Below are positions 1 to 8,549 of a stretch of 21,359 nt of DNA, in pieces (within the stretch, counting starts at the first letter, position 1; the number at the start of each line of letters is the position of its first letter). The translations under genes were made by a program, and so were the position numbers. The DNA lies in contig JAICIG010000080.1 in NCBI GenBank assembly GCA_025924495.1, positions 1 to 21,359 of the forward strand, written 5' to 3'. The notes under the pieces were generated by a model, which saw only the letters and a program-made list of their open reading frames with translations, was not told the DNA's origin and did no database searches. The DNA comes from Pirellulales bacterium. Lineage in GTDB: Bacteria > Planctomycetota > Planctomycetia > Pirellulales > JAICIG01.

Positions 1-383
1 AGCGCCTGACGAGCGCCGGCTGTGCTTCTGACGATATCGTTTTCACTGCAAGGCGCTTGGGAGCCGACCGCTACCGAATGATCCGACAGTGAAATGCAAA
101 CCGGGACGAAAGCGGCCGGTCAGATTCAAGTCGCGCTGGCTTCCGCTCCTCCAGTCCGGTCAGCCGAACGTCAAAACGGCGTCTCCAATTGGCGCCCTCA
201 TGCTTCTGCCAGCATGTCAAAGTAGACTCGTCGTCTCGGAGAATCTGACAGAGATGGCGCCGTCCCATGCGATGCAAGCAATCACAAAGGCATCGCAGGC
301 ACAAATTCTTGGCATCCCTTATGCACTATCAAAGGCTGGCAAGAGATGATCAGCCAAAACCCAGATAACTCAGGAGCATGAAG
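1..383. other. Window edge, no recognisable gene
   Basis: I find no convincing coding region here. The open frames on both strands are Arg/Ser-rich and carry no family signature. The only structure noted is a short hairpin at 199-216 (6-bp arms, 6-nt loop). The last bases hold the ribosome binding site of the small gene that follows. Confidence 0.4.
371..376 (+). promoter_or_regulatory. Ribosome binding site deciding the start of the small secreted peptide
   Basis: CAGGAG lies one base before an ATG at 378 but seven bases before the in-frame ATG at 384. The second spacing is normal for initiation, so the protein most likely starts MRRFVLVG rather than MKMRRFVLVG. Confidence 0.5.
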
Positions 384-593
384 ATGAGGCGATTTGTTTT
401 AGTTGGCGCGTTGACAGGGGCCTTGGTCGCGGCCGCAGCGCAAGCGCAGGCGCAAGTTTACTACCGGCGACCAGTCGGCCCGGTAAGAGCGGCAGTTCGT
501 GCTGCGTTGCCGCCATATGGCTACCCTGGCCCGGGGTACTACGGCAGGCCGACATACTACCGATATTGGGGCCCGGGCGGCTTCTGGTGGTGA
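384..593 (+). CDS. Small secreted Tyr/Pro/Gly-rich protein
   Basis: This encodes 69 residues (71 if started at 378). The N-terminus is a classical Sec signal peptide: MRRF, then a hydrophobic stretch LVGALTGALVAAAA, then an AQAQAQ cleavage region. The mature part, about 45 residues, is dominated by Tyr, Pro, Gly, Arg and Trp, with YYRRP, YGYPGPGYYGRPTYY and a GPGGFWW C-terminus. Small exported low-complexity peptides of this kind occur in many planctomycete genomes, but no function is established. The composition suggests a surface, cell-wall or matrix peptide; that is inference. A good AGGAG supports the start. The gene stands alone, with no neighbour within 1 kb on the same strand. Confidence 0.6.
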   Translation: MRRFVLVGALTGALVAAAAQAQAQVYYRRPVGPVRAAVRAALPPYGYPGPGYYGRPTYYRYWGPGGFWW

Positions 594-1617
594 TGCCCGG
601 GCGCGTCGGCGCCAAGCCTCAAGGGTGCATCCGATTTAGACACTGGACGACCGGTGCGAAGGCAGAACGCGAATTTGTTTGGATGCGTCTTGTGCTGATG
701 ACAGCGCACGATTGACGAGCATTGCGAATTGGCGCCGAATGATCCTGTCGATCGGCGGAAAGCCTCGCGGAGCTTCCGATGAGGTGGCTCTGCCCGAGAT
801 TTCGCCTTGATCCATCGCCAGCCTCGGCCAGGACGTGAGCTATGCGTCCTGCCGGGCGCTGTTGAGTCTTGCCTGGATGCTCTCGTCTTCCTGATCATGC
901 GGACATAATCTCCTTGGGAACATCGGCCTCTCCCAGGTGCCGCTCAGCGTCATACCGACTGCAGGTCCCGTATGATCTGCGCCATCCTTGTCGTTGCAGA
1001 TCGCGTGGCATTGAAGGCGCCACCGACCACCTCGGCGGCCAATTCGGTTGGGGCTGCGTGAGACCGAGTTGGTCGAGGTGAACCGCCATCTGAATGCAGT
1101 TGCGGCGTCGTACGCAGCGCCGGATGACGCGAGTGGACGACGTTGATCTGAAACGGTTTCGCGATTCTCCTTGTCACGACTGAGCGGTCGGGAATTGGCA
1201 GCGAGTGTTGCGGAGGCATTCGTGGTTGTGAAACACTACTCCCCGACAGCCCATTAAACGATTCGCGTTTTCCTCGCCTATTTGCGTTTTCGTGCCCGGA
1301 CTCGCTCGTCGCATAGTTCGCCATGGCATGCGCCGGAAGTCGCGGCTCGTCGCGCCAGGAGTGGTCAAGGAGATGTGAGAGATTTTACTGTAAATTATAA
1401 AATAAATTAGCGAAGATTTTTAATGTAATGCGAAAGAGAAACTTGCTACGTTTGGGTGCATTCGCGTAGCGAAGCACTCCGTCGCCGCGGAAGTTCGCGC
1501 CGCAAAACTTTATTCCTCGCCCTAATGATCGCGACGAGTGCCAGAGCGTTGGGCTGCCCCCCAAGTCTTTAGGGCGAACCCCTTCGTTGTCGTTTTATTT
1601 CAGAAGGAAGTGGAACT
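594..1617. other. Intergenic stretch without a convincing gene
   Basis: No open frame here has a family signature. A + strand frame at about 1053-1256 is nearly continuous and protein-like (LRETELVEVNRHLN, then after one stop LSGRELAASVAEAFVVVKHY), so a decayed gene is possible but unproven. Positions 1378-1430 are strikingly AT-rich for this genome and may hold the promoter of the DUF1559 gene. Positions 1518-1576 can fold: CGCCCTA (1518-1524) pairs with TAGGGCG (1570-1576), enclosing a second hairpin TTGGG/CCCAA (1549-1553/1560-1564). This would be a structured 5' leader. Confidence 0.4.
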
Positions 1618-2706
1618 ATGGTATTTCTCAGACGCCGTCACGTTAGAGGCTTCACGCTGGTCGAACTGTTGGTCGTGATTGCGATCATCGGCATCCTGAT
1701 TGCGCTGTTGCTGCCCGCCGTCCAAGCCGCGCGAGAATCGGCGCGGCGTTCCCAATGCACGAACAATCTCAAGCAACTGGGCGTGGGACTGCAGAATTAT
1801 CACGACGTGCACAAGTCGTTTCCATTCGGCAAAGGCGGAACGAGCACAAGCACTCCTGGCAATGCCGGACGCGTCAGCGGCTTTATTCCCATGTTGCCAT
1901 TTATTGAACAAACGGCGCTTTATGACATTATCCGAACGGGCAACCCATCGGCCGGCATTCCGCCGTTAGGACCCAACGGCTGGAGCGGCTGGAATGGCGG
2001 CTGGAACGTCAATGTTCCGGCGCTGCAATGCCCATCCGAGGTTCGCTCGCTGGATGTGCGTCCCGTCCCGGCAAATCCGGGGCAAAATAATTACGCCTTT
2101 AGCCGCGGCGATACGATTTTCAACAACCGCGACTCTTCGGCGACCCGCGGCGTGTTTTCTTTTTCCAGCGGCGTAAGGCTGTCGCAAATCATCGACGGTG
2201 CGAGCAACACCATTGCCATGGCCGAACGCGCCCGTTCGGCCGAGCAAGGCATTGGCGTCAATCCGAAACCATCGATTAAAGAAGGCACGGCGACCAGTCT
2301 TGCCAATCTGGATACGAATCCAGCGACCAACCCGGGCGTATGCTTGGCGCAGGCCAACGGCCAATACTTCGTCAGTCCATCAAACGTCAAGTGCCGGTTC
2401 GGCGTTTTGTGGACTGACGGACAGCCGGAGCGTACCGGCTTTAATACGGTGCTGCCGCCCAATGCACCGGCTTGCACGGGCGACAATAATGTCAACGCCG
2501 ACAGCCGCTCCGGAGTCTACCCGCCCAGCAGCTACCATCCGGCGGGAGCGCTCGGCGTCATGTGCGATGGGTCCGTCCGGTTCATCAGCGATGCGATCGA
2601 TTGCGGTAATCTGGCCGCAACGGAAGCGACGATTGGCCCGAGTCCCTACGGCGTCTGGGGGGCGATGGGTTCGAAGGATGGCGGAGAGGGCGGACAGAAT
2701 CAGTAG
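1618..2706 (+). CDS. DUF1559 family protein with type IV prepilin N-terminus
   Basis: This is a 362-residue pseudopilin-like protein of the family greatly expanded in planctomycetes (DUF1559, also called SBP_bac_10). After a short basic leader ([11 protein letters not shown]) comes the prepilin peptidase motif [30 protein letters not shown]. Cleavage is expected after Gly11, leaving Phe+1 and the conserved Glu+5 (Glu16). The stretch [23 protein letters not shown] (residues 41-63) and the C-terminal [19 protein letters not shown], ending near [12 protein letters not shown], are the usual family landmarks, and the length is typical. It is probably an exported, membrane-tethered protein of unknown job, perhaps in a type II/IV-like secretion or surface fibre system. 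AAGGAAG at 1604-1610, seven bases before the ATG, fixes the start. The gene is monocistronic and convergent with the TolC-like gene. Confidence 0.93.
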   Translation: MVFLRRRHVRGFTLVELLVVIAIIGILIALLLPAVQAARESARRSQCTNNLKQLGVGLQNYHDVHKSFPFGKGGTSTSTPGNAGRVSGFIPMLPFIEQTALYDIIRTGNPSAGIPPLGPNGWSGWNGGWNVNVPALQCPSEVRSLDVRPVPANPGQNNYAFSRGDTIFNNRDSSATRGVFSFSSGVRLSQIIDGASNTIAMAERARSAEQGIGVNPKPSIKEGTATSLANLDTNPATNPGVCLAQANGQYFVSPSNVKCRFGVLWTDGQPERTGFNTVLPPNAPACTGDNNVNADSRSGVYPPSSYHPAGALGVMCDGSVRFISDAIDCGNLAATEATIGPSPYGVWGAMGSKDGGEGGQNQ

Positions 2707-2756
2707 TCGGCCCGTTTTCTCCCGTTCCGATGGCAGACCCCATCGCAGTCCTAACA

Positions 2757-2797
2757 CGTCATGCTTACTTGCCGGCTTGCGGCATGTAAGCATGACG
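2757..2797. terminator. Strong hairpin between convergent genes
   Basis: A perfect 12-bp stem (arms 2757-2768 and 2786-2797) continues after one T/T mismatch into a further 5-bp stem (TGCCG/CGGCA) with a GCTTG loop. It lies between the converging stops of the DUF1559 gene and the TolC-like gene, where a bidirectional terminator is expected. No strong T-run follows on either strand, so it could act as a 3'-end stabiliser instead. Confidence 0.5.
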
Positions 2798-2819
2798 GAT
2801 AGTTTCGCCGCCTGGCAAT

Positions 2820-4667
2820 TTATTTTGTGCGAGCGGCTTGAAGAAAGAGAGAGTCCGTTCTTGTATCGGATTTATCGCCGATTCGCTCGAGGGGCGGATG
2901 AGTTGGCGATAAGCCTGCTGCGGTCTTTGCGCCGGTCGTATCTCGGATCGGCCAACCTAGCGCGCGCAGCAGCCGGAACTGCGCCGCGTCATAATCGACG
3001 AGCGTGCGCAGGTATTCCCGCTGCGCGAATGCCAGCGCTTGCAGCGATTGCAGAGCCTCGATGGGCAGGCCTTTGGCTTGCTCAATGCGGGCGAGGTTGC
3101 GCCGGTGCGAGTTGATTGCGGCGGCGACCCCTTCTTGCGCGATCTCGATTTGTTGTCGTCGCGCCTGCGATTGAGCGTGGGCTTCGGTCACTTCGCGCGC
3201 AACCTGATCCATCAGCGCCAATTGTCGAACCTGCGCTTGGCGCACGTTCGAGCCCGCGCCCGCTCGTGCTGCCTGGTCGCCAAGCCCCATATTTCGTAGC
3301 TCCCAATAGGCAATGGCGTCGAGGTCGAGTCGGCCGGCGCCGGGCGCCAGGTTGCCATTAATGCCGGCGCCCATCGCTCCATAGCTAGTTCCCAACAACA
3401 CGCTGGGAATGAGCGGCGCCATGCGCTCGCGACGCAACCGCGTCACGGCCTCGGCGACGAGTGAACGGTTTTCGCCAAGCTCGGGACGGCGCGACAAGCC
3501 TCGAGCCACCAACTCCGGCAATTCAACGTTCTGTTCCACGAGATCGATGGCGACGACTGCCGGTTCGATCGGGGCAAGCTCGACTGCAGGATTCAGATGC
3601 AACAGCTCGGCCAGGCGGGCCGAGGCGACACGGCAGCCTTCTTCGCCGCGAAGCACATCGTTCTTCCGCTGCATCAGTTCGACTTGCAACCGATCGGCAT
3701 CGGCCTGCAAGCCTTCGCCGGTGCGCGCGTACTGCTCGGTGACGTCCGCCAGTTGCTGCGTGTTACCGCGAATTTCGACAGCAATCGCCAGCTCTTGATT
3801 TGCTCGCAGGAGTTCCAGATACGCCAACGACACATTCAACAGGGCATCGTTCGTGGCGGCGACTGCGGCGCGTTGACGGGCGGCGACAAATTGCTGAGCC
3901 GCTAACGGTTGAAAGATGGCATCGGCCAGGTGAAAGTTCGCATAGACTCCAGGGACGATCGGCGTCCCCGCGCCGTAAACGCCGCCCCCCAGGCCGCCAT
4001 AGATGGCGTCGCGGCTGGTGTTGAATTGACTGCCGTCCACTGCTTGGATCGCGCCATTGTGGTGATTGTAATTCATGCCGCCTCGGATCGAGGGCAGCCA
4101 CAAGACGCGCGCCGCAGCCACGCGGCTGAAGGCATGGCGGATTTGTTCTCGCGCTAAGGCGACTTGTAGATTGCCGGCGTTCGCCAGTCGCAACGCCGAG
4201 GGAAAATCAATGGGCAAGCCGGGCTGGGGCGTCACTGCCATTGGCGCCACGGACCTCACGGTCGGCGCCGACTGCGCGGCAGCAGGCTCGCGCGCAGGCG
4301 GCGGCACGGCCTCTGCGCGGTTCTCGGTCGGCTCAGTTCGAAAGCTCACGGGGACCGCCCGTCTGCCCGGCGCAGGCGGCGGGTCTGGGAACGTCGGCGG
4401 AGGATTAACCCGCGAAGTAGTGTCATGTGCCGCGGCTGCTGGCACAACCGAGGCTTTCTTGCCGCCGTCGTATCCCGTCAGTGCGATCGCGACATCGGGT
4501 CCCGGCGCTGTTGCGCTGGCGGCGCCTGGCTTCGATTGCCGCGCGGCATGTTCAACGGGATTCGAAGAATCGTTGAGATAGTAGCGTGGTCTCGGCGCTG
4601 CGCAGCCGCTTACGAGCGCGGCCAGGCACGCGGTGGCAAGCAGCCAGCGCCAGGCATATCCCCCCAT
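2820..4667 (-). CDS. TolC-family outer-membrane efflux lipoprotein
   Basis: A 615-residue protein if begun at the internal ATG at 4667, which places a lipoprotein signal peptide at the very N-terminus: MGGYAWRWLLATACLAALVSGC, lipobox VSGC, lipid on Cys22. The frame extends upstream to 4718, but that extension would bury the signal. Residues about 25-150 form an Ala/Pro-rich, low-complexity linker. From about residue 151 (PIDFPSALRLANAGNLQVAL) the sequence has the helical, Gln/Ala/Arg-rich pattern of OEP/TolC proteins, with two related halves; the second includes LSRRPELGENRSLVAEA. TolC proteins form trimeric channels working with an inner-membrane pump and a periplasmic adaptor, but no pump or adaptor gene lies nearby. 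The long linker before the OEP domain is unusual compared with E. coli TolC. The family is clear; the substrate is not predictable. Confidence 0.85.
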   Translation of the reverse strand: MGGYAWRWLLATACLAALVSGCAAPRPRYYLNDSSNPVEHAARQSKPGAASATAPGPDVAIALTGYDGGKKASVVPAAAAHDTTSRVNPPPTFPDPPPAPGRRAVPVSFRTEPTENRAEAVPPPAREPAAAQSAPTVRSVAPMAVTPQPGLPIDFPSALRLANAGNLQVALAREQIRHAFSRVAAARVLWLPSIRGGMNYNHHNGAIQAVDGSQFNTSRDAIYGGLGGGVYGAGTPIVPGVYANFHLADAIFQPLAAQQFVAARQRAAVAATNDALLNVSLAYLELLRANQELAIAVEIRGNTQQLADVTEQYARTGEGLQADADRLQVELMQRKNDVLRGEEGCRVASARLAELLHLNPAVELAPIEPAVVAIDLVEQNVELPELVARGLSRRPELGENRSLVAEAVTRLRRERMAPLIPSVLLGTSYGAMGAGINGNLAPGAGRLDLDAIAYWELRNMGLGDQAARAGAGSNVRQAQVRQLALMDQVAREVTEAHAQSQARRQQIEIAQEGVAAAINSHRRNLARIEQAKGLPIEALQSLQALAFAQREYLRTLVDYDAAQFRLLRALGWPIRDTTGAKTAAGLSPTHPPLERIGDKSDTRTDSLFLQAARTK

Positions 4668-5296
4668 CGCGACCACCGTTCTCCAACCGCCCGACGCGCA
4701 AAGTGTCCGTTGCCCCATCAGTCGACATCGGACGAGGAACTAGCGAGAGTTTAGCGAAACTGCCGGTTTTGCGAACTGCGCCGACTTTTAGGCGGCTGAT
4801 CCGTGAGTCGCCGATCCGGCAAGGAGCCGACATTCTTGGCGGCTGCTTCGTCGCCTTGAAGCGCCGGGAGAACGCTCGTAAGAAGGCCGTCGCTGAGCCT
4901 GTTTAATTTGGCTTTGGCGCCGTTTGGCCCCGCGGCCATGCGAGGATAGACCGTCTCGACATTCCCATCGCGCGGGGCCGTTGGAAAAGCGATTTACGCT
5001 GTTCGGCGGCGCCAACCAACTCCGCGCGCATCCATATTCATGGCTCATGAGCGGACGCGGTCGCGGCCGAAGCACTCTGGGCGTTCCACCGATAAACATG
5101 TGCAAACGTTTTGAGAATATGATTCGAAGGTTTGTGCGAGTCCGTGATGAAATCGAAATGAGTCGCCTAGACCAGGCGGGCGAGCGATCTTCTTCGCCAA
5201 AAGTGGTACACATGGCCTTGCACTCAAAGAATAATGTCTGCACCGTTGTGCAAAACGCTTGTCGAAATTGTCAGCAAAAGTACATTTAACGTTAGA

Positions 5297-5332
5297 CGAC
5301 CAGCGGGCTCGCCCCGCCCGTGTTTCTGGTCG
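5297..5332 (+). other. Two-part hairpin just before the terminator
   Basis: CGACCAG (5297-5303) pairs with CTGGTCG (5326-5332). Inside it CGGGC (5304-5308) pairs with GCCCG (5316-5320) around a TCGCCCC loop, leaving TGTTT unpaired on one side. It lies 10 bases before the terminator stem, as is common at the 3' end of small structured RNAs. Confidence 0.4.
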
Positions 5333-5342
5333 CAAAGGAAGC

Positions 5343-5386
5343 GTCCGCGTAAGACGATTGCCCGCGTCTTACGCGGACATTTTTTT
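5343..5386 (+). terminator. Rho-independent terminator on the + strand
   Basis: A perfect 14-bp GC-rich stem (arms 5343-5356 and 5365-5378) with an 8-nt loop ATTGCCCG is followed by A and seven Ts (5380-5386). There is no T-run in the other orientation, so it terminates rightward transcription. No annotated + strand gene lies within 2.5 kb upstream, which makes it an orphan. Confidence 0.8.
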
Positions 5387-5571
5387 CGCGCACAGGCAGG
5401 CAGCCACGCAGCGCTTCGTAATGCAGGCTGCGTTTTGCCGGGCGGTTTGTGTTGCATCCGACCTCGGCCACTCAGCGAATTCGGCGGCGATTGCCTGAAG
5501 CGTTGATCTGCAGCGTCTTTTACGATGGGGCTGGGCAGCATCTTGCCAGGCGCGCCGATTGCACTGCTTGA

Positions 5572-6279
5572 TTAGGAGTCCGCATCCTTTGAGCGCGCTT
5601 CGCCTTGAGCAGCATCGGCTTGGTCGCACGGCGAGGGTTGGTCATCGTGCGGAGCCGCAGCTTCGGCCAATAACTGTACGGCCACGGCAACGCGAACCAA
5701 CTCGGCGCGGCTTTGGACCTCTAGCTTTTTCATCAAGGAGGCCCGACGGATATGCACTGTTCGCACGCTGATCTGCAGTTTGGAGGCGATGGCTTTGTTC
5801 GGCTTGCCGGCAACGATCATGTCGAGCACCTCTCGCTCTTCACGATTAAGCAGCGACATGAGGACCCTATCCGCGCCGCGTGATCTCATTTCGCGAGCTC
5901 TCCGCGCCTGGTCCATTTCCATCGCCCGGCGGATGCTCTGCCGCAGTTCGTCCGCCTGATAAGGTTTTTGCAAAAAGTCCGCGGCTCCAGACTTCATGGC
6001 CGACACCGCGAATCTGACATCGCTGGACGAACTGGCGGCAATGACGGGAATCTTGATGCCCCAACCGGGCAGTTGTGCCAACCATTCAATGCCATTGACG
6101 TCCGAGACTTGCAGATCGACCAGCAAGCAACCGGGACGCTCTGCTTCGTACGCGGCGAGAAAGTCGCCTGCCAAAGTAAAAAATTCGGATGCCAGTTGCA
6201 TGCTGCCGATGACCGCGAGGAGCGGTTCTCGCATACCGACGTCTTCGTCGATGATGAATACTGCCGCGGGCTTGGACAT
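5572..6279 (-). CDS. FixJ/NarL-type two-component response regulator
   Basis: A 235-residue protein started at the internal ATG at 6279 (MSKPAAVFIIDEDVG); the frame could extend 17 residues upstream, but that part is not family-like. Residues 6-120 are a receiver domain: acidic pocket Asp11/Asp13 in IIDED, phospho-acceptor Asp55 in LLVDLQ, a Ser run at 83-86 in place of the usual Thr, and Lys105 in FLQKPY. Residues about 143-200 are a LuxR-type helix-turn-helix (LNREEREVLDMIVAGKPNKAIASKLQISVRTVHIRRASLMKKL). The architecture matches FixJ-like transcription factors activated by a histidine kinase. No kinase is in the window, so it is an orphan regulator. The 35-residue C-terminal tail is Ala/Asp/Pro-rich and probably disordered. 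The target genes are unknown. Confidence 0.9.
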   Translation of the reverse strand: MSKPAAVFIIDEDVGMREPLLAVIGSMQLASEFFTLAGDFLAAYEAERPGCLLVDLQVSDVNGIEWLAQLPGWGIKIPVIAASSSSDVRFAVSAMKSGAADFLQKPYQADELRQSIRRAMEMDQARRAREMRSRGADRVLMSLLNREEREVLDMIVAGKPNKAIASKLQISVRTVHIRRASLMKKLEVQSRAELVRVAVAVQLLAEAAAPHDDQPSPCDQADAAQGEARSKDADS

Positions 6280-6510
6280 GGCTAGCCCACCCCTTGCTCG
6301 CGTAGCGCTGCCGACAATGCCAAAGGCCATCGCAGCCGCTCTGCGAGCCGTGACGATGTCCGCGGGGGCGGCGTTGCAAGTCGGGTGAGAGGCGTTTCTA
6401 ATGTTCCTGGACGTACAGAATAGAGGTCAGTCAGACCCGCGTATTCGCCTGGGCGCGTCTTCGATTCATCAAGCATGGCCGCCTTGGTGTGCCGAAGGGC
6501 TGTTTGATGG

Positions 6511-6795
6511 TCACGGGCTTGTCTTGGCGGGGAATTGCATCTCGGCGCAATACGAGCAATACCCGCCGTTATCCCATGACAGCCTGACTTCCGAGCCCGC
6601 GATCACGAAGCCGCAACTGACGCACAAGGGCGCCAGATATCTATGCAAGACCGCATTGTAGATGGCGGCGTCGCGAACATTGAGAGAATCGACGCCATTG
6701 GCTAGCACTTTGATCGCAGTCCAGGTCTGCTCCTCGTCCATGCGATGCTCGCCGATTAGCGTTTTCAACAATGCAATGCCGGTCAAGTCAGTCAT
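6511..6795 (-). CDS. Small zinc-ribbon protein, function unknown
   Basis: I do not recognise the family. From the ATG at 6795 it encodes 94 residues. The first part (MTDLTGIALLKTLIGEHRMDEEQTWTAIKVLANG) looks helical. The second carries two CxxC pairs, Cys58/Cys61 (CVSC) and Cys80/Cys83 (CSYC), spaced as in a zinc ribbon. The open frame runs upstream to 7002, but the extra residues are Arg/Ser-rich and look non-coding; the ATG at 6879 is another option. It could bind nucleic acid or a protein partner. It lies 231 bp upstream of the response regulator on the same strand; whether the two are cotranscribed is unclear. Coding status is supported by the tidy cysteine pattern and conventional composition. 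Confidence 0.55.
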   Translation of the reverse strand: MTDLTGIALLKTLIGEHRMDEEQTWTAIKVLANGVDSLNVRDAAIYNAVLHRYLAPLCVSCGFVIAGSEVRLSWDNGGYCSYCAEMQFPAKTSP

Positions 6796-7495
6796 CGGCG
6801 CACTGCCGCCGCGGTTTATCCTGCCCTCCGACGGCGCTGAGCGTGCAATCTCGTTCGTTGGCCTACTCAACCCTATCATGAAATCCGACCAGCGGCGGAC
6901 ATGAATCGGCTGCACATCGGTGCATCTGAGGCTGTCGGACGCAGCAACGAAACGGCTCCGGCTCCCTCGTAAAGGGCGCAAACCGCTGCGCGCGAATGAC
7001 ATGGGTCGAACAAAGACCGATATATCAGAGCAATTGCGTCCGCTAGTGAGTGGTCGCGAAAATTTGATCCGTCGACGGGAGCTAACGCATCAGCATTTTT
7101 GCAGAGGGGAATCTCACATGAGGCAATCGGGAACTCGCGATTCGGATGGCGGAGCGCTGCGAATGCTCCTGCTTCAGCGCATCCGCGGGTGACCTCTGCC
7201 AGAGCCGGCAAGTGAACCCGCTCATGGCCGATGGATTTCACTCGCGGCGGAGCCAGCATCTTGCTCGCATTTGCGGTCGGCATTGCGCGTCATCCATCGA
7301 ACGTTGCGGTTTGTCAACATGCCTTAGCAAACGCGTGGCCAATCGGCGACGTTGCGGGGAGGCGAGCTTTGCGATCGTCGAACTCGAAGCGACGGCGATG
7401 GCGATGGCGAGAGAACGGTTGCCGACTCTAAGGCTGATGCGACGGGTCGCGCCAAGTACACGATCGACTGCGATTGACGCTGAAGCGAAAACCGC
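6796..7495. other. 700-bp stretch without a supported gene
   Basis: The overlapping frames on both strands are low-complexity Arg/Ala/Ser translations without motifs. A short GCGATG-type triplication occurs near 7391-7409. No terminator hairpin was found after the Prs gene, which ends at 7496 on the minus strand. Confidence 0.35.
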
Positions 7496-8440
7496 CTAGA
7501 CGAACAGCTTGCTCACGGATTCGTTCCGGTGAATGCGCTTGATGGCCTCGCCCAGGAGCGGCGCGACGCTCAGCACCTGAATCTTGGCCAGCTTTTTTTC
7601 CGGCGGCAGCGGAATGGTATCGGTAATGACGATACTTTGGATCGGCGCTTTTTCGAGGTATTCGATCGCTTTGCCACAGAGGACGCCGTGCGTGGCGGCG
7701 ACGTGGACCGCTTTGGCGCCGGCTTCATGCACCTTCTGAGCGGCGCCGCAGATTGATCCGGCGGTGCTGATCATGTCGTCAAACATCAGCGCGACTTTGC
7801 CTTCGACTGAAGCGCCGATAATGTTTTCTTGTTTCGTTTTCTCGGCGCTCGAACGGCGCTTGTCGACAATTGCCAGCCGCCCGCCCAGCCGCTTGGCATG
7901 CCCCAAGGCGCGCTTCGTGCTGCCTTCGTCGGGACTGACGACGACAATTTCGTCTTCCGGGAACTTCATCTTGGCGAAGTGATCGTTCAAGACCGGAGAT
8001 GCGTAGAGATGGTCGACCGGCACGTCGAAGAACCCCTGGATCTGGGCGGCGTGCAAGTCCATGGTCAGCACGCGGTCGGCGCCCGCGCGCGTAATGATGT
8101 TGGCGACCAGCTTGGCGGTGATCGGCACGCGCCCCTCGTCCTTGCGGTCTTGCCTCGCGTAGCCGTAGTAGGGCATTACGGCTGTGACTCGTTCGGCGCT
8201 GGCGCGCTTGCAACTCTCGATCATGATCAAGAGTTCCATCAGGTTCTCATTGACGGGCGGGCAGGTGGGCTGCACCAGAAAGACATCGCGGCCGCGGACG
8301 TCTTCGTCGATCTTGCATGAGATCTCACCGTCAGGAAAATTGCCGATCGAGATCGCTCCCACCGGCAATCCCAGATAGGCGCAAATGCGTGCCGTCAATT
8401 CGCGATTGGCTCGGCCGCTGAAGATCTTCAAATCGTTCAT
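7496..8440 (-). CDS. prs: Ribose-phosphate pyrophosphokinase (PRPP synthetase)
   Basis: A 314-residue class I PRPP synthetase that makes 5-phosphoribosyl-1-diphosphate from ribose 5-phosphate and ATP in the cytoplasm, feeding purine, pyrimidine, NAD, His and Trp synthesis. It starts MNDLKIFSGRAN. Landmarks are FPDGE (35-39), the metal/ATP region YYGYARQDRK (91-100), MDLHAAQIQGFF (127-138), the flexible-loop Lys194-Arg195 (DKRR) and the PRPP-binding loop DDMISTAGS (221-229). The length is the family norm. Residues 171-177 read DEGSTKR where many homologues have DVGGVVR, a modest substitution. It follows the GlmU-like gene by 109 bp on the same strand, the same pairing as glmU-prs in Gram-positive bacteria, so an operon is likely. 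Confidence 0.97.
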   Translation of the reverse strand: MNDLKIFSGRANRELTARICAYLGLPVGAISIGNFPDGEISCKIDEDVRGRDVFLVQPTCPPVNENLMELLIMIESCKRASAERVTAVMPYYGYARQDRKDEGRVPITAKLVANIITRAGADRVLTMDLHAAQIQGFFDVPVDHLYASPVLNDHFAKMKFPEDEIVVVSPDEGSTKRALGHAKRLGGRLAIVDKRRSSAEKTKQENIIGASVEGKVALMFDDMISTAGSICGAAQKVHEAGAKAVHVAATHGVLCGKAIEYLEKAPIQSIVITDTIPLPPEKKLAKIQVLSVAPLLGEAIKRIHRNESVSKLFV

Positions 8441-8549
8441 CCGTTCCGCCTGCTTATTCTCGAAAGTGGGTTCAAGAACGGAAAACTTCCGCTCGACGCC
8501 GCATGCGCCGAGAAAATGTGGTCCTCTCGGCCGGCTGCCTTACTCCAGC

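Larger units (their letters stand above)
4668..5571. other. 900-bp non-coding stretch with several inverted repeats
   Basis: No protein gene is supported. The TolC-like gene starts leftwards at 4667 and the response regulator ends at 5572, so this region should contain the TolC promoter. It also holds inverted repeats at 4926-4934/4971-4979 (9 bp perfect, GGCCCCGCG) and 5297-5332 (CGACCAG/CTGGTCG enclosing CGGGC/GCCCG), then a rho-independent terminator at 5343-5386 on the + strand. Since no + strand gene precedes that terminator, an untranslated RNA or an unrecognised short gene is suspected. Confidence 0.45.

Noticed and set aside
2198..3115. Long open frame on the + strand (305 residues)
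   Set aside because: Overlaps the DUF1559 gene in another frame and then the TolC-like gene antisense; Arg/Ser/Ala-rich with no motif.
4924..5289. 121-residue + strand frame before the orphan terminator
   Set aside because: No ribosome binding site, Arg/Ser-rich, no signature. An RNA is the better guess, though a short coding gene is not excluded.
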